A DNA stretch of 32,219 nucleotides, from the NCBI GenBank assembly GCA_030750665.1, contig JASMHR010000009.1:261-32479 (forward strand). The letters are read 5' to 3'. The position numbers and the translations under genes are program-made. The notes beneath the pieces are model-generated. The model was not told the DNA's origin, did not search any database, and worked only from the letters and a program-made list of their open reading frames with translations. Numbering within the stretch: position 1 is the stretch's first letter; each line of letters starts with the position of its first letter. The DNA comes from Candidatus Poseidoniaceae archaeon (GTDB lineage Archaea > Thermoplasmatota > Poseidoniia > Poseidoniales > Poseidoniaceae). This document shows positions 16,153 to 24,585 of this stretch, in pieces.

Positions 16153-17138
16153 TGCGGATGCCGCCTTTCGTTCTACATTCGCCAAAAAGCATCACGGAAG
16201 CGATGAGCATCGCTGAAACCTTGCTTGATATCGGTGAGGATTTTGATTGGGTCTCAGGTGGTACTGACCTGCTTCCAAATTACAAGTGGCATCTGAACAC
16301 CAAACCCAGCGTGATATCATTGGCAGGAGTGGAAGAGATGAACAGATTGAGTGAGAATCATATTGGCGGCATGGTCAGACTACATGACCTCGCCAATGAT
16401 GAGTCAACCCATCCGCTGATTCGTCAAGCCACCTCAACCATCGCTTCAGTCATGATAAGGCGCTCTGGGACCGTTGGCGGAAACATCTGTCTCGATACAC
16501 GATGCTCCTGGTTCAATCAGACCGAAGAATGGCGCAGGTCCATCGAGTGGTGCCACAAATGCGATTGCGATACCTCGGCAGATTGCCGAGTCATCCCCAA
16601 CCAGAACACATTGTGCGTTGCAACCTACCAAGCCGACCTTGCTCCGGTCCTGATGTGCTTGGATGCAACCATTCACTTGGTTTCCCCATCTGGTTCTCGT
16701 TCAATGCCAATTCAAGATTTCTTTGAACTCGACGGTATCAAGAGAAATGTCCTTGCTGCAGGTGAAATGGTTTCGCACATCACCTTGCCCGAAGATGCCA
16801 AGAATTGGTCCGGCTCATACCGTAAACTGAGACTCAGGAAGTCATGGGATTTCCCTGAGGCGGGAGTTGCTGTTGCATGGAATGGTACCAATGATTCGTT
16901 GCAAGGCTTGAGAATAGCGACCACAGGATGTGAATCCATTCCTCGTTCGCACAATGAAGAAGCCAGTTCTGTTCTGAAGGCATGGGATGGAGAACAAAGT
17001 GTCAAAGAATTGGGACAAATGATTCGCGGAGTAGTGAAACCGGTGAACAATACTTACTTCCCTCCTTCCTACCGCCGGAAGATGCTGCCGGTACTGGTGA
17101 AAAGGGCGTTTTCGAGTCTTATTGAAGGAGCTGTGTAG
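16152..17138 (+). CDS. Molybdenum hydroxylase FAD-binding medium subunit with HcrB-type [4Fe-4S] loop
   Basis: FAD motifs 'VSGGTDLLPNYKW' and 'RRSGTVGGNICLDTRC'; Cys-rich insert 'RCSWFNQTEEWRRSIEWCHKCDCDTSADCRVIPNQNTLCVATYQADLAPVL' as in 4-hydroxybenzoyl-CoA reductase beta subunits. Confidence 0.9.
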   Translation: MRMPPFVLHSPKSITEAMSIAETLLDIGEDFDWVSGGTDLLPNYKWHLNTKPSVISLAGVEEMNRLSENHIGGMVRLHDLANDESTHPLIRQATSTIASVMIRRSGTVGGNICLDTRCSWFNQTEEWRRSIEWCHKCDCDTSADCRVIPNQNTLCVATYQADLAPVLMCLDATIHLVSPSGSRSMPIQDFFELDGIKRNVLAAGEMVSHITLPEDAKNWSGSYRKLRLRKSWDFPEAGVAVAWNGTNDSLQGLRIATTGCESIPRSHNEEASSVLKAWDGEQSVKELGQMIRGVVKPVNNTYFPPSYRRKMLPVLVKRAFSSLIEGAV

Positions 17139-17140
17139 AT

Positions 17141-18139
17141 ATGTTCAACAGAATGATATTGGTTTCCATCATGCTCATGCTGCCAATGATTTCACTGAGC
17201 AATCCAGCATCAGCTCAAGAAGCCCCATCATGGGAGATTGGCTGGGTAGAGGAGCATTCGGATGCTGTCCTTCTGAATTCAATAGGTGACAAGAACTCGA
17301 ATGATTGGTGGGATAGAGGCGGAACCGCTACTTTGGAATTCTACATCGAGAACACAAGGGTGGTCGAAGTCACAATCAATCTTGAGTTTGAGAGTGATCA
17401 CGAAGGCGAGTTCGACTGGGTCGAAGTTGATCTGGATGAGAGCGTGGTGGTTCAAGGCCAGTCGAATAAGACCTTCTCAATTACTATAGAAGTTGGGTCT
17501 TTGAATGATGTCAGTGAAGGTAGCACACATGAATTGAGAGTTATCGCTCAAGAAGACTCTCTATTCCCCACTACTCCTCAGATCATCGATGTGGATACTC
17601 AAGTGCCAAGAGTCGCTGTCATGACTGCAGATGTAGTAAACGAGGGGGTACCCGTCATGGCAGGTGATTCCATGGATGTCAAGGTTGAGATAACAAATCT
17701 TGGGAACAAAAATGATGGCTTGATGAACAGCGAGACGAAACTGACCATAGATGGCTGCCCGCAACTTGATGCAGAAGATGATTCCAGCCTGTTCGAAACT
17801 GTCGAACCGGGAGCGACCATTGAAGCAATATTCACGGTTTCAGCATCCTCAAGTCATCCATCCAAATCATGTATAGTCACATTCCGTTCATCCTCTGCTG
17901 GACTTGCAAGTGTGACCGATAGCATCGAGCTAGAAGTAAGGTCTTCATCTTCAGGAAATGGTGGTGGGAGCAATGGCGGTGGAAATAATGGCGAAAATAA
18001 CGGCGGAGGAGATGGCGATGACATTGAATCCGACGAGGAAGTTCGGGCGAATTTTCTTTATTCCTTATCTTTGGCCTCAAGCCTTGCAATTATCAGTATT
18101 GCAGCCTTGGTTCGACGTTTTGATACTAATTGCCCCTGA
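17141..18139 (+). CDS. Secreted, membrane-anchored surface protein with Ig-like (CARDB-like) domains
   Basis: Signal peptide 'MFNRMILVSIMLMLPMISLSNPASAQ'; beta-rich repeats; Gly/Asn linker 'GNGGGSNGGGNNGENNGGGDGDD'; C-terminal TM plus basic residues. Confidence 0.75.
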   Translation: MFNRMILVSIMLMLPMISLSNPASAQEAPSWEIGWVEEHSDAVLLNSIGDKNSNDWWDRGGTATLEFYIENTRVVEVTINLEFESDHEGEFDWVEVDLDESVVVQGQSNKTFSITIEVGSLNDVSEGSTHELRVIAQEDSLFPTTPQIIDVDTQVPRVAVMTADVVNEGVPVMAGDSMDVKVEITNLGNKNDGLMNSETKLTIDGCPQLDAEDDSSLFETVEPGATIEAIFTVSASSSHPSKSCIVTFRSSSAGLASVTDSIELEVRSSSSGNGGGSNGGGNNGENNGGGDGDDIESDEEVRANFLYSLSLASSLAIISIAALVRRFDTNCP

Positions 18140-18212
18140 TAGATACCCTTGCCAACCTATGACCAGTGATGGGTAACCTATTTGAGTGGTATTTTGCTCG
18201 GCGAAGCGTCAT

Positions 18213-18222
18213 TGTCTAGACA
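18213..18222. promoter_or_regulatory. 10-bp palindrome TGTCTAGACA upstream of the DUF4350-MoxR-DUF58 cluster
   Basis: Read directly; 27 nt upstream of the ATG at 18250 in an about 110-bp intergenic region. Confidence 0.25.
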
Positions 18223-18249
18223 TCGTCAGAATAACGGGTTGAGAATAAT

Positions 18250-19842
18250 ATGTCAGAGGCCAAAGAAGGAATACGTCTGGAGACTTGGCTTGGAGTCGGG
18301 GTCGTCGTTTCGATTCTTCTTTCAACATCTGTCATCCTTCTCGCCAGCAGCGACAAACAAACCGTCTACAGTGCATATGTGACCGAGGCTGATGGAGACT
18401 ATCAGTATCAACAATTGAGTGAGATGAGAGCATCTCTCGACAAGTACACGATTGCCAACACCATGTCTACTCCCATGCTCGTCAATGATTGGAGAGAGCC
18501 TCACCGTACCACTCTAGTCATCGTCGCCCCAGAGAAGCCATTCGATATGGCTGAAGCAGAAGCGATCCATGATTTCGTGACCGAGAAAGGCGGGAAGGTC
18601 ATTCTCGCTGCTGATTCAAGCAACGCCCAGAGAGTTGCAAACCAATTCGGAGTACAATTCTTCGAATACCCGATAATGGATATGGACCACTTCTATGAGG
18701 TCAAACATTTCAGCGGAGGGGAGGCCGGTACCCAAGCACCACAGAACCAGACCAATGTCTGGACTGTAGCCACTATCAACCAAGATGTTTCACAAGTAGA
18801 TGGGTTGGCTCTTAACACAGGTTGTACAGAAGAGAACCTCAATTCACACAAGACCGACAACTGTCGAATGCCAGTACTGATGCGTAGTCCAACTGCGATT
18901 CAAGTTCTTGGTCCTGGAGCGAATGAAGCCGAAGATGTGCGCAGAGATGTCAAGGTTCTTGCGACCGCTTCAGATTCCGCCTATCAGGACGTTCTCGGCA
19001 CTGCAGATTTGAGAAGCGAACTCAACATCGACCTTGGAGCCGGTCAAACTGGATTGATAATTCGAATAGATTATCCTGGAATCAAGGCCATGGACATCAA
19101 CCCAGGGTCTGGAGACAGGCTAGATGAGGTGGAGGTGACAGGAAGTATCGTCTTCGTCGCCAATGATGATGCATTTGCAGACCATCTCTGGGACCTTCCT
19201 ACCGCCCTCGTCACGGGCAAGGATCAATGCCAATCAGAACTTGTCTATGCAGACCATACCTGCTGGAATTCCGAATTATCGGCAAGCAGTGACTGGAAGG
19301 GTAATGGCGCCTACTTCGCAGAACTCATCCATGATATGAGCGAACAGGAGAACGACGAGTTGTCAAGTCTCATCAAATTACATCCTGAGAAATTCTATCT
19401 GGTATTCGATGAATCAAGACACGTCACCAGCACTCTGACCTCACCATTTACCGAAGCGATGGGAGCGATTGTCCTACTCACTTCAGATGCTTGGCTAAAG
19501 TGGTTGATTGTTCTCAATCTACTGGCTTTGTTATCAATTGCGATAATGGTAGTTCCAGAGAAAGAAAATTGGCGACATGTATTCGACCTCACTAGATTCA
19601 GAGAAAGGCCTGAAAAATTGGACCCTGGAACTTACCAACTACGGGTCAGGCAGGCACTCATGGAAAAGGTGCGGATATTCTACGACTTCACCAAGGAAGA
19701 GATGGTACACAAGTCACCCCCTGAGATTCAAGCAATGATCCGCGACCCCAGACTAATAGAATTGGCCTACAGCCAGAACCGTATTTTCGCCCCAGAAGAG
19801 TTGCGCCAGCTATTGCAGGCGATACGCCGCTGGGGTAAATGA
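18250..19842 (+). CDS. DUF4350-like membrane protein (MoxR-cluster associated)
   Basis: N-terminal TM, 'TTLVIVAPEKPFDMAEAEAIHDFVTEKGGKVILAADSSNAQRVANQFGV' (GATase-like region), central TM 'WLKWLIVLNLLALLSIAIMVV'; followed by MoxR and DUF58 genes. Confidence 0.75.
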   Translation: MSEAKEGIRLETWLGVGVVVSILLSTSVILLASSDKQTVYSAYVTEADGDYQYQQLSEMRASLDKYTIANTMSTPMLVNDWREPHRTTLVIVAPEKPFDMAEAEAIHDFVTEKGGKVILAADSSNAQRVANQFGVQFFEYPIMDMDHFYEVKHFSGGEAGTQAPQNQTNVWTVATINQDVSQVDGLALNTGCTEENLNSHKTDNCRMPVLMRSPTAIQVLGPGANEAEDVRRDVKVLATASDSAYQDVLGTADLRSELNIDLGAGQTGLIIRIDYPGIKAMDINPGSGDRLDEVEVTGSIVFVANDDAFADHLWDLPTALVTGKDQCQSELVYADHTCWNSELSASSDWKGNGAYFAELIHDMSEQENDELSSLIKLHPEKFYLVFDESRHVTSTLTSPFTEAMGAIVLLTSDAWLKWLIVLNLLALLSIAIMVVPEKENWRHVFDLTRFRERPEKLDPGTYQLRVRQALMEKVRIFYDFTKEEMVHKSPPEIQAMIRDPRLIELAYSQNRIFAPEELRQLLQAIRRWGK

Positions 19843-21008
19843 ATAAAAGAAGAACCGAGGAGGAGAAAATAATGCAACCCCCAGCCGTACCACCGACAGC
19901 CCCAGCTCCGCCAGCCCCGGCGGCGCCTATGCCAGCAGCCCCAGCAGCGCCAATGCCAGCACCAGCAGCACCGGCAGCACCGATGCCAGCAGCACCCGCC
20001 GCTCCAGTTCAGGCTCAAGCAGCAGCACAACCCAGACACCAAAGCAACCCTGAAGTCCGAGAGCGTCTTCAAGCGGTTGGTGCCATCTCCCAAGCTATCA
20101 ATGCGGAAGTACAGAAGGTGATCATTGGAAAGTCGCACGTCATCGACAATGTTCTAATCGACATTCTTTCCAACGGAAACCTACTCTTCGAAGATTATCC
20201 CGGATTGGCAAAGACACTGATGACCAACACCTTCGCAGATGCATTGGGTTGTGATTTCAAGCGAGTTCAATTCACTCCTGACCTGCTACCTGCAGATATC
20301 ACTGGTACAAACATCTACGATGCCAAGAAAGGAGAGTTCACCTTCAAGCCGGGTCCATTGTTCTGTAATCTACTACTTGCTGACGAGATCAACCGTGCAC
20401 CGCCAAAGACTCAAGCAGCTCTGCTTGAGGCGATGCAGGAGAAGCAAGTGACCATTGGAACGGTGACCCACAAGTTGCCAGCACCATTCATCGTTATGGC
20501 GACTCAGAACCCGGTGGAGCAGGAAGGTACCTATCCACTACCAGAAGCTCAACTGGACCGTTTCATGTTCAAGATGAGTGTCGGATATCCTGACCGTGCC
20601 GATGAAGACGAGATTCTGTCTCGACGTATCGCTCGAAGAAAGGATGCAGTTGATGTCGATGTCATCACCGACCCACAGCGTGTCATCGCCATGCAACAAG
20701 CATGTGAAGATGTATACGTTGACCCGGCCATTCGTATGTACATGGTCGAATGTGTTGCCCGAACACGTGAAGACCCACGAGTACTCGTTGGTTCCTCACC
20801 TCGTGGTTCTCAGGCGCTACTCAAGGTCGGTCGTGCTTCTGCAGCTATGCGTGGACGCGACTTCGTGACTCCCGACGACATCAAGTCCGTCGCAGAACTC
20901 GCACTTGCTCACAGGCTGATTCTCAAGCCAGAACATCAGATTAAGGGTCTGGAACCCGGAGAAGTGATTCAGTCTATTCTCAGAGAAGTTCCAGTTCCAA
21001 CCGTCTGA
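19839..21008 (+). CDS. MoxR-family AAA+ ATPase with Pro/Ala-rich N-terminal extension
   Basis: 'LLFEDYPGLAKTLM', 'LLLADEINRAPPKTQAALLEAMQEKQVT', 'MATQNPVEQEGTYPLPEAQLDRFMFK'. Alternative start at 19872 preceded by purine-rich GAGGAGGAG. Confidence 0.95.
   Translation: MNKRRTEEEKIMQPPAVPPTAPAPPAPAAPMPAAPAAPMPAPAAPAAPMPAAPAAPVQAQAAAQPRHQSNPEVRERLQAVGAISQAINAEVQKVIIGKSHVIDNVLIDILSNGNLLFEDYPGLAKTLMTNTFADALGCDFKRVQFTPDLLPADITGTNIYDAKKGEFTFKPGPLFCNLLLADEINRAPPKTQAALLEAMQEKQVTIGTVTHKLPAPFIVMATQNPVEQEGTYPLPEAQLDRFMFKMSVGYPDRADEDEILSRRIARRKDAVDVDVITDPQRVIAMQQACEDVYVDPAIRMYMVECVARTREDPRVLVGSSPRGSQALLKVGRASAAMRGRDFVTPDDIKSVAELALAHRLILKPEHQIKGLEPGEVIQSILREVPVPTV
19879..20030 (+). repeat. Degenerate Pro/Ala-coding low-complexity repeat (PAAPMPAAPAAP)
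   Basis: Repeated gccagcagccccagcagcgccaatgccagc-type sequence within the moxR 5' end. Confidence 0.8.
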
Positions 21009-21041
21009 GTTCAAAGTGTGAGGTTCTGGAAGTGAAGCACG

Positions 21042-22355
21042 ATGTGGTCGCGCAAATCCGCCCTGCTTGGAAGCCTAGCGGTTTCCATGTACTTGATGGG
21101 GTTGACGTTGCGCAATTCACAGTTGATCACAGTCGCAGTTGTGATTTTTGTTTTCCTTACTTACGCTGCACTGTTTTCAGGGCACGCTGATGTAGCGGCC
21201 AGTGGTCGCAGAATGGATGAATGGATGGGAGAGGAAGGGGTTGCTCTCTCAAATGTTTCAGCTATGAGGAAATTATCTTCTGCCAGAGTCTTTGAAGATG
21301 GCGAGGTTGAAATCACCCTGAGAATGCAGAACCACAGTGCGTTGCCGAAGATTCTTGAGGTTCGAGATCGGGTTCCTGAAGTCATGCGTATCAAGCAAGG
21401 CGCAAATTACATCTTGATGGAATTGGGACCTCGCCGTGAAACATTCATCGAATATACCGTTGAATGTCCACTCAGAGGATTCTACAGCGTAGGCCCTGTG
21501 GCTGTTCGTGTTCAGGATCCATTCGGAATGTTCCACAAGGAGAAGGAACTACATGTATACGATGATTTCTTGGTATTTCCAAAAATGGAAGACCTCAAGG
21601 ATGCTTTCGTCAAGAGCAGGGTTCCAAAGATTTTCACTGGAGCTGTGAACATAAGGCAACCAGGACCAGGCAGTGAGTTCTACAGCCTGCGCGAGTACTT
21701 CGATGGAGACTCTTTCAGATCAATCAACTGGAATGCATACGCTCGCAGTGGTAAATTGATGGTCAATGAAAGAGAAAGAGATGCTGTATCGGACATCATT
21801 CTCATCGTTGACAGTAGAGCGATTGCTGAGACTGGACCAGTCAGTCGAAATGCACTTGTTTATTCAACACGGGCTGCCGCCTCTCTTGCCAGATATTTCC
21901 TCTCAAGAAGAGATTCCGTGGGCCTCATCGTCTATGGAGACGAAGTGGTATCAGTGGATCGAGACACCGGTAAGAAGCAGTTGTATGTCATCTTGACCAA
22001 ACTGGCTGGAGCGATGGCGAGAGGAAACACTCCCCTACAGGTAGTTGTCAATCGTATTCTTCCACACATCAACAAAGGAAGTCCGATTATTGTCATGTCT
22101 AATCTGGAACAAGACCCAACAATAATCAATGCTCTTCGAGACTTCAGAGCAAGGGACTTCGATGTCACAGTTCTATCCCCATCAAGTCTTGAGTTTGAGT
22201 TCGATGCGCGTCGTATCGACAGAACTGGCTTCGAAGTGATGAAGACTGAACGCGACATCCTGATTAGCGAATTGCGCGGGATGGGCGTGAACATCATGGA
22301 TTGGGAACCTGATATGTTACTATCAACTGCTCTGGCTGGAGCAAGGGGATTCTGA
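21042..22355 (+). CDS. DUF58 domain protein
   Basis: 'REYFDGDSFRSINWNAYARSGKLMVNERERDAVSDIILIVDSRA' is the DUF58 hallmark, preceded by TM segments and followed by a vWA-like region. Confidence 0.93.
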   Translation: MWSRKSALLGSLAVSMYLMGLTLRNSQLITVAVVIFVFLTYAALFSGHADVAASGRRMDEWMGEEGVALSNVSAMRKLSSARVFEDGEVEITLRMQNHSALPKILEVRDRVPEVMRIKQGANYILMELGPRRETFIEYTVECPLRGFYSVGPVAVRVQDPFGMFHKEKELHVYDDFLVFPKMEDLKDAFVKSRVPKIFTGAVNIRQPGPGSEFYSLREYFDGDSFRSINWNAYARSGKLMVNERERDAVSDIILIVDSRAIAETGPVSRNALVYSTRAAASLARYFLSRRDSVGLIVYGDEVVSVDRDTGKKQLYVILTKLAGAMARGNTPLQVVVNRILPHINKGSPIIVMSNLEQDPTIINALRDFRARDFDVTVLSPSSLEFEFDARRIDRTGFEVMKTERDILISELRGMGVNIMDWEPDMLLSTALAGARGF

Positions 22356-22364
22356 GGTGAAAAC

Positions 22365-23315
22365 ATGAGACAGGCAGCAGCACCACCACCACTAGCACCG
22401 AGACCATCTCGCAGTGACACTTCACATCTCTATGATGGTAAGGTCGTACGTTCCGCAGCACCCAGTAGAAAGAAGGCTGCTGGCAAGATGAAATCGGGAA
22501 CTGAGGTTCCTGATGATGCTGTTCCAGAAGTTCATATCCCTAGTTTCATCGAGGCTCTTCTCGGTGGCCCAGTAGTTCCAAAACACAAGTTCTTGCCTGC
22601 AGATAGGATGGTTCAGACCTTGCAATTAGGCGCCTATGCGATGTTGATTTCACTAGGCGTCATCACTTGGATAGTCACACCTCCTCAAGGAACATTTTGG
22701 TTCTGGATATTCGGTGGTGTCGGAGGCGCAACATTGCTGCAGGCAATGGTCATCCTTTCAGCCACCGGCACAGGATTCTGGGGGACAATGTCCAGAGACC
22801 CACGTTGGCTGCTCGCATCCTATTTCCTGTTCATACTCGCTGCAATGCGCTTCGCTTCCAGTAAGGTCGCATTGTCTAACGACTGGTTCGACCTACAGCA
22901 GAATCCTTGGCTGGAGACCACACTCATTGTCGTATACGCAGTACTTCTTGTCATGTACTTTGAATTGACCAATGGGGTAATCAGATTCAGTATGCTCGAT
23001 ACCAGCATCCGTACCAATGAGGTCTATGTCATGAATGTCAAGCGAATCATCAGCAAATATCATCGCAGTCTGATGATCAATCCTGCTATTGCTGGTGCAT
23101 TAGCAGCATCAGTATTGTCAATCAACACAATCATCCCAGCTGTAGTCGAATGGTTCTCTTCAGAAACCGCGATACGTATGGAAGAAAGTGTTGAGTTGAT
23201 TTCTGTTTACGGAGTTGCCATCGGTAGTCTGTTCGTATTCCTGCTGGTAGGCTTGATGTTTGCAGTCAATCTACCTCTAAGGTTGCAGAAATGGCGTGAA
23301 GAGCGAAACACCTGA
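22365..23315 (+). CDS. Multi-pass membrane protein of unknown function in MoxR cluster
   Basis: 316 aa with several TM helices and a Pro/Ala-rich N terminus 'MRQAAAPPPLAPRPSRS'; SD GAGGTGA at 22354-22360. Confidence 0.8.
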   Translation: MRQAAAPPPLAPRPSRSDTSHLYDGKVVRSAAPSRKKAAGKMKSGTEVPDDAVPEVHIPSFIEALLGGPVVPKHKFLPADRMVQTLQLGAYAMLISLGVITWIVTPPQGTFWFWIFGGVGGATLLQAMVILSATGTGFWGTMSRDPRWLLASYFLFILAAMRFASSKVALSNDWFDLQQNPWLETTLIVVYAVLLVMYFELTNGVIRFSMLDTSIRTNEVYVMNVKRIISKYHRSLMINPAIAGALAASVLSINTIIPAVVEWFSSETAIRMEESVELISVYGVAIGSLFVFLLVGLMFAVNLPLRLQKWREERNT

Positions 23316-23316
23316 T

Positions 23317-24585
23317 TCAGCAGGCCAAATTATACTGTGCCACTAATTCCTTGACCAGCTGATTGAGATTCGGCTCATCAGTCAAGAAATGTGAAGCATA
23401 ACGCTCATCTATAGAAGCAATGGCATCGTTTCTCTGATGGATGATATCTTGCCCGATAAGCGAAATCAGAGAACCGGTTACACTCTTCTCGAAGGTTGAA
23501 TCCATAGACTCCAGAAGAAGATCCAACTTAGTGGAGAGAGAGGCTGGGACGAACATCATGATATGGCCTTCAGAAACCTTGACCACCCAAACCCTGACCG
23601 CTTCCTCTCTGATCAACCCCATCACAGAATTGAACTTGGAAGCAGTATCAATACCTGAAGTATGGATAGAATACTGAATAATGCCAGGAGTACACGAAAT
23701 CGCTGAAACTCGACGATCAGCAGTCTCGATATCTGGACCTATCGTCGTGAATACTCCATCAAGATGCAATGGTCTGATCTCAAGTGGGATGCCAGTGCCC
23801 AATAATGGCTCTATACACGCTGCATGGAGTACTACACCACCCGCTCTGGCCAAGGCCAATGCTTCTTCCTGTCCAAGATATGGTATGGTCTGTGAGTCAA
23901 TACCCCAACGGGGGCTAACCGAAAGAACACCTGGAACATCCTTCCACAAGATGATTCGGCGGGCCTCAAGAATTGTGGCTAGAGCCGCTGCAGAAAGGTC
24001 ACTTCCACCTCTATCTAGAACCCTGACCCTACCACTGCTATCATTTCCAAACCATCCACTGACCACTGGAGTACGTGGTTCAAGAAGCGTTCTCTTAATC
24101 TCAACACTACTCATTGGAAGGTCAATCTCTGCACCATTTTCTGAAATCACCAGTCCGAGTTCATCAGATTCCACCGCTGCACAATCAAAGCCTCTGCGCC
24201 GGAGGGCCTCTGCAACTACGATAGATGACAATCTCTCACCACATGCAAGAATCGAGTTCCTGAGTAGTTCATTCTCAGATTCCTGACACAAGTCCAACAA
24301 ATACCCAGATAGTTTCTCCAGAGTATGTTTGAATCTGAGTCCTGCTTCCTCCTCTTCCAATCCGGGAGTGAATCGTAGATGTTGTCTGCGAAGATCGTTG
24401 ACCAGATTACTCCATTGCCATGGTTCACGAATTGCTCGAATCAAACGGTCCGTTACTCCCCATAAGGCCGAGACCACAATCAGCGGACGACCTTCGCAGG
24501 TCAATAGACGGTGATGTATCTGCTCCAAATCACCAGGAATCCTTAGGCAAGAGCCCCCGAATTTGTGAATCACCCAATCATTCAT
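23317..24585 (-). CDS. Aspartate kinase
   Basis: 'VIHKFGGSCLRIPGD', 'ACGERLSSIVVAEALRRRGFDCAAVES', 'DRGGSDLSAAALATILEARRIILWKDVPGVLSVSPR'. SD GAGGAGGTG (minus strand, about 24592-24600) supports the ATG at 24585. Confidence 0.9.
   Translation of the reverse strand: MNDWVIHKFGGSCLRIPGDLEQIHHRLLTCEGRPLIVVSALWGVTDRLIRAIREPWQWSNLVNDLRRQHLRFTPGLEEEEAGLRFKHTLEKLSGYLLDLCQESENELLRNSILACGERLSSIVVAEALRRRGFDCAAVESDELGLVISENGAEIDLPMSSVEIKRTLLEPRTPVVSGWFGNDSSGRVRVLDRGGSDLSAAALATILEARRIILWKDVPGVLSVSPRWGIDSQTIPYLGQEEALALARAGGVVLHAACIEPLLGTGIPLEIRPLHLDGVFTTIGPDIETADRRVSAISCTPGIIQYSIHTSGIDTASKFNSVMGLIREEAVRVWVVKVSEGHIMMFVPASLSTKLDLLLESMDSTFEKSVTGSLISLIGQDIIHQRNDAIASIDERYASHFLTDEPNLNQLVKELVAQYNLAC

Noticed and set aside
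19879-20030. GCC/GCA-rich periodic repeat as a possible CRISPR or minisatellite
   Set aside because: In frame with MoxR and fully explained by Pro/Ala codon runs; no spacer-repeat structure.
23681-24286. 201-aa plus-strand ORF
   Set aside because: Antisense to aspartate kinase; low-complexity Ser/Arg composition.
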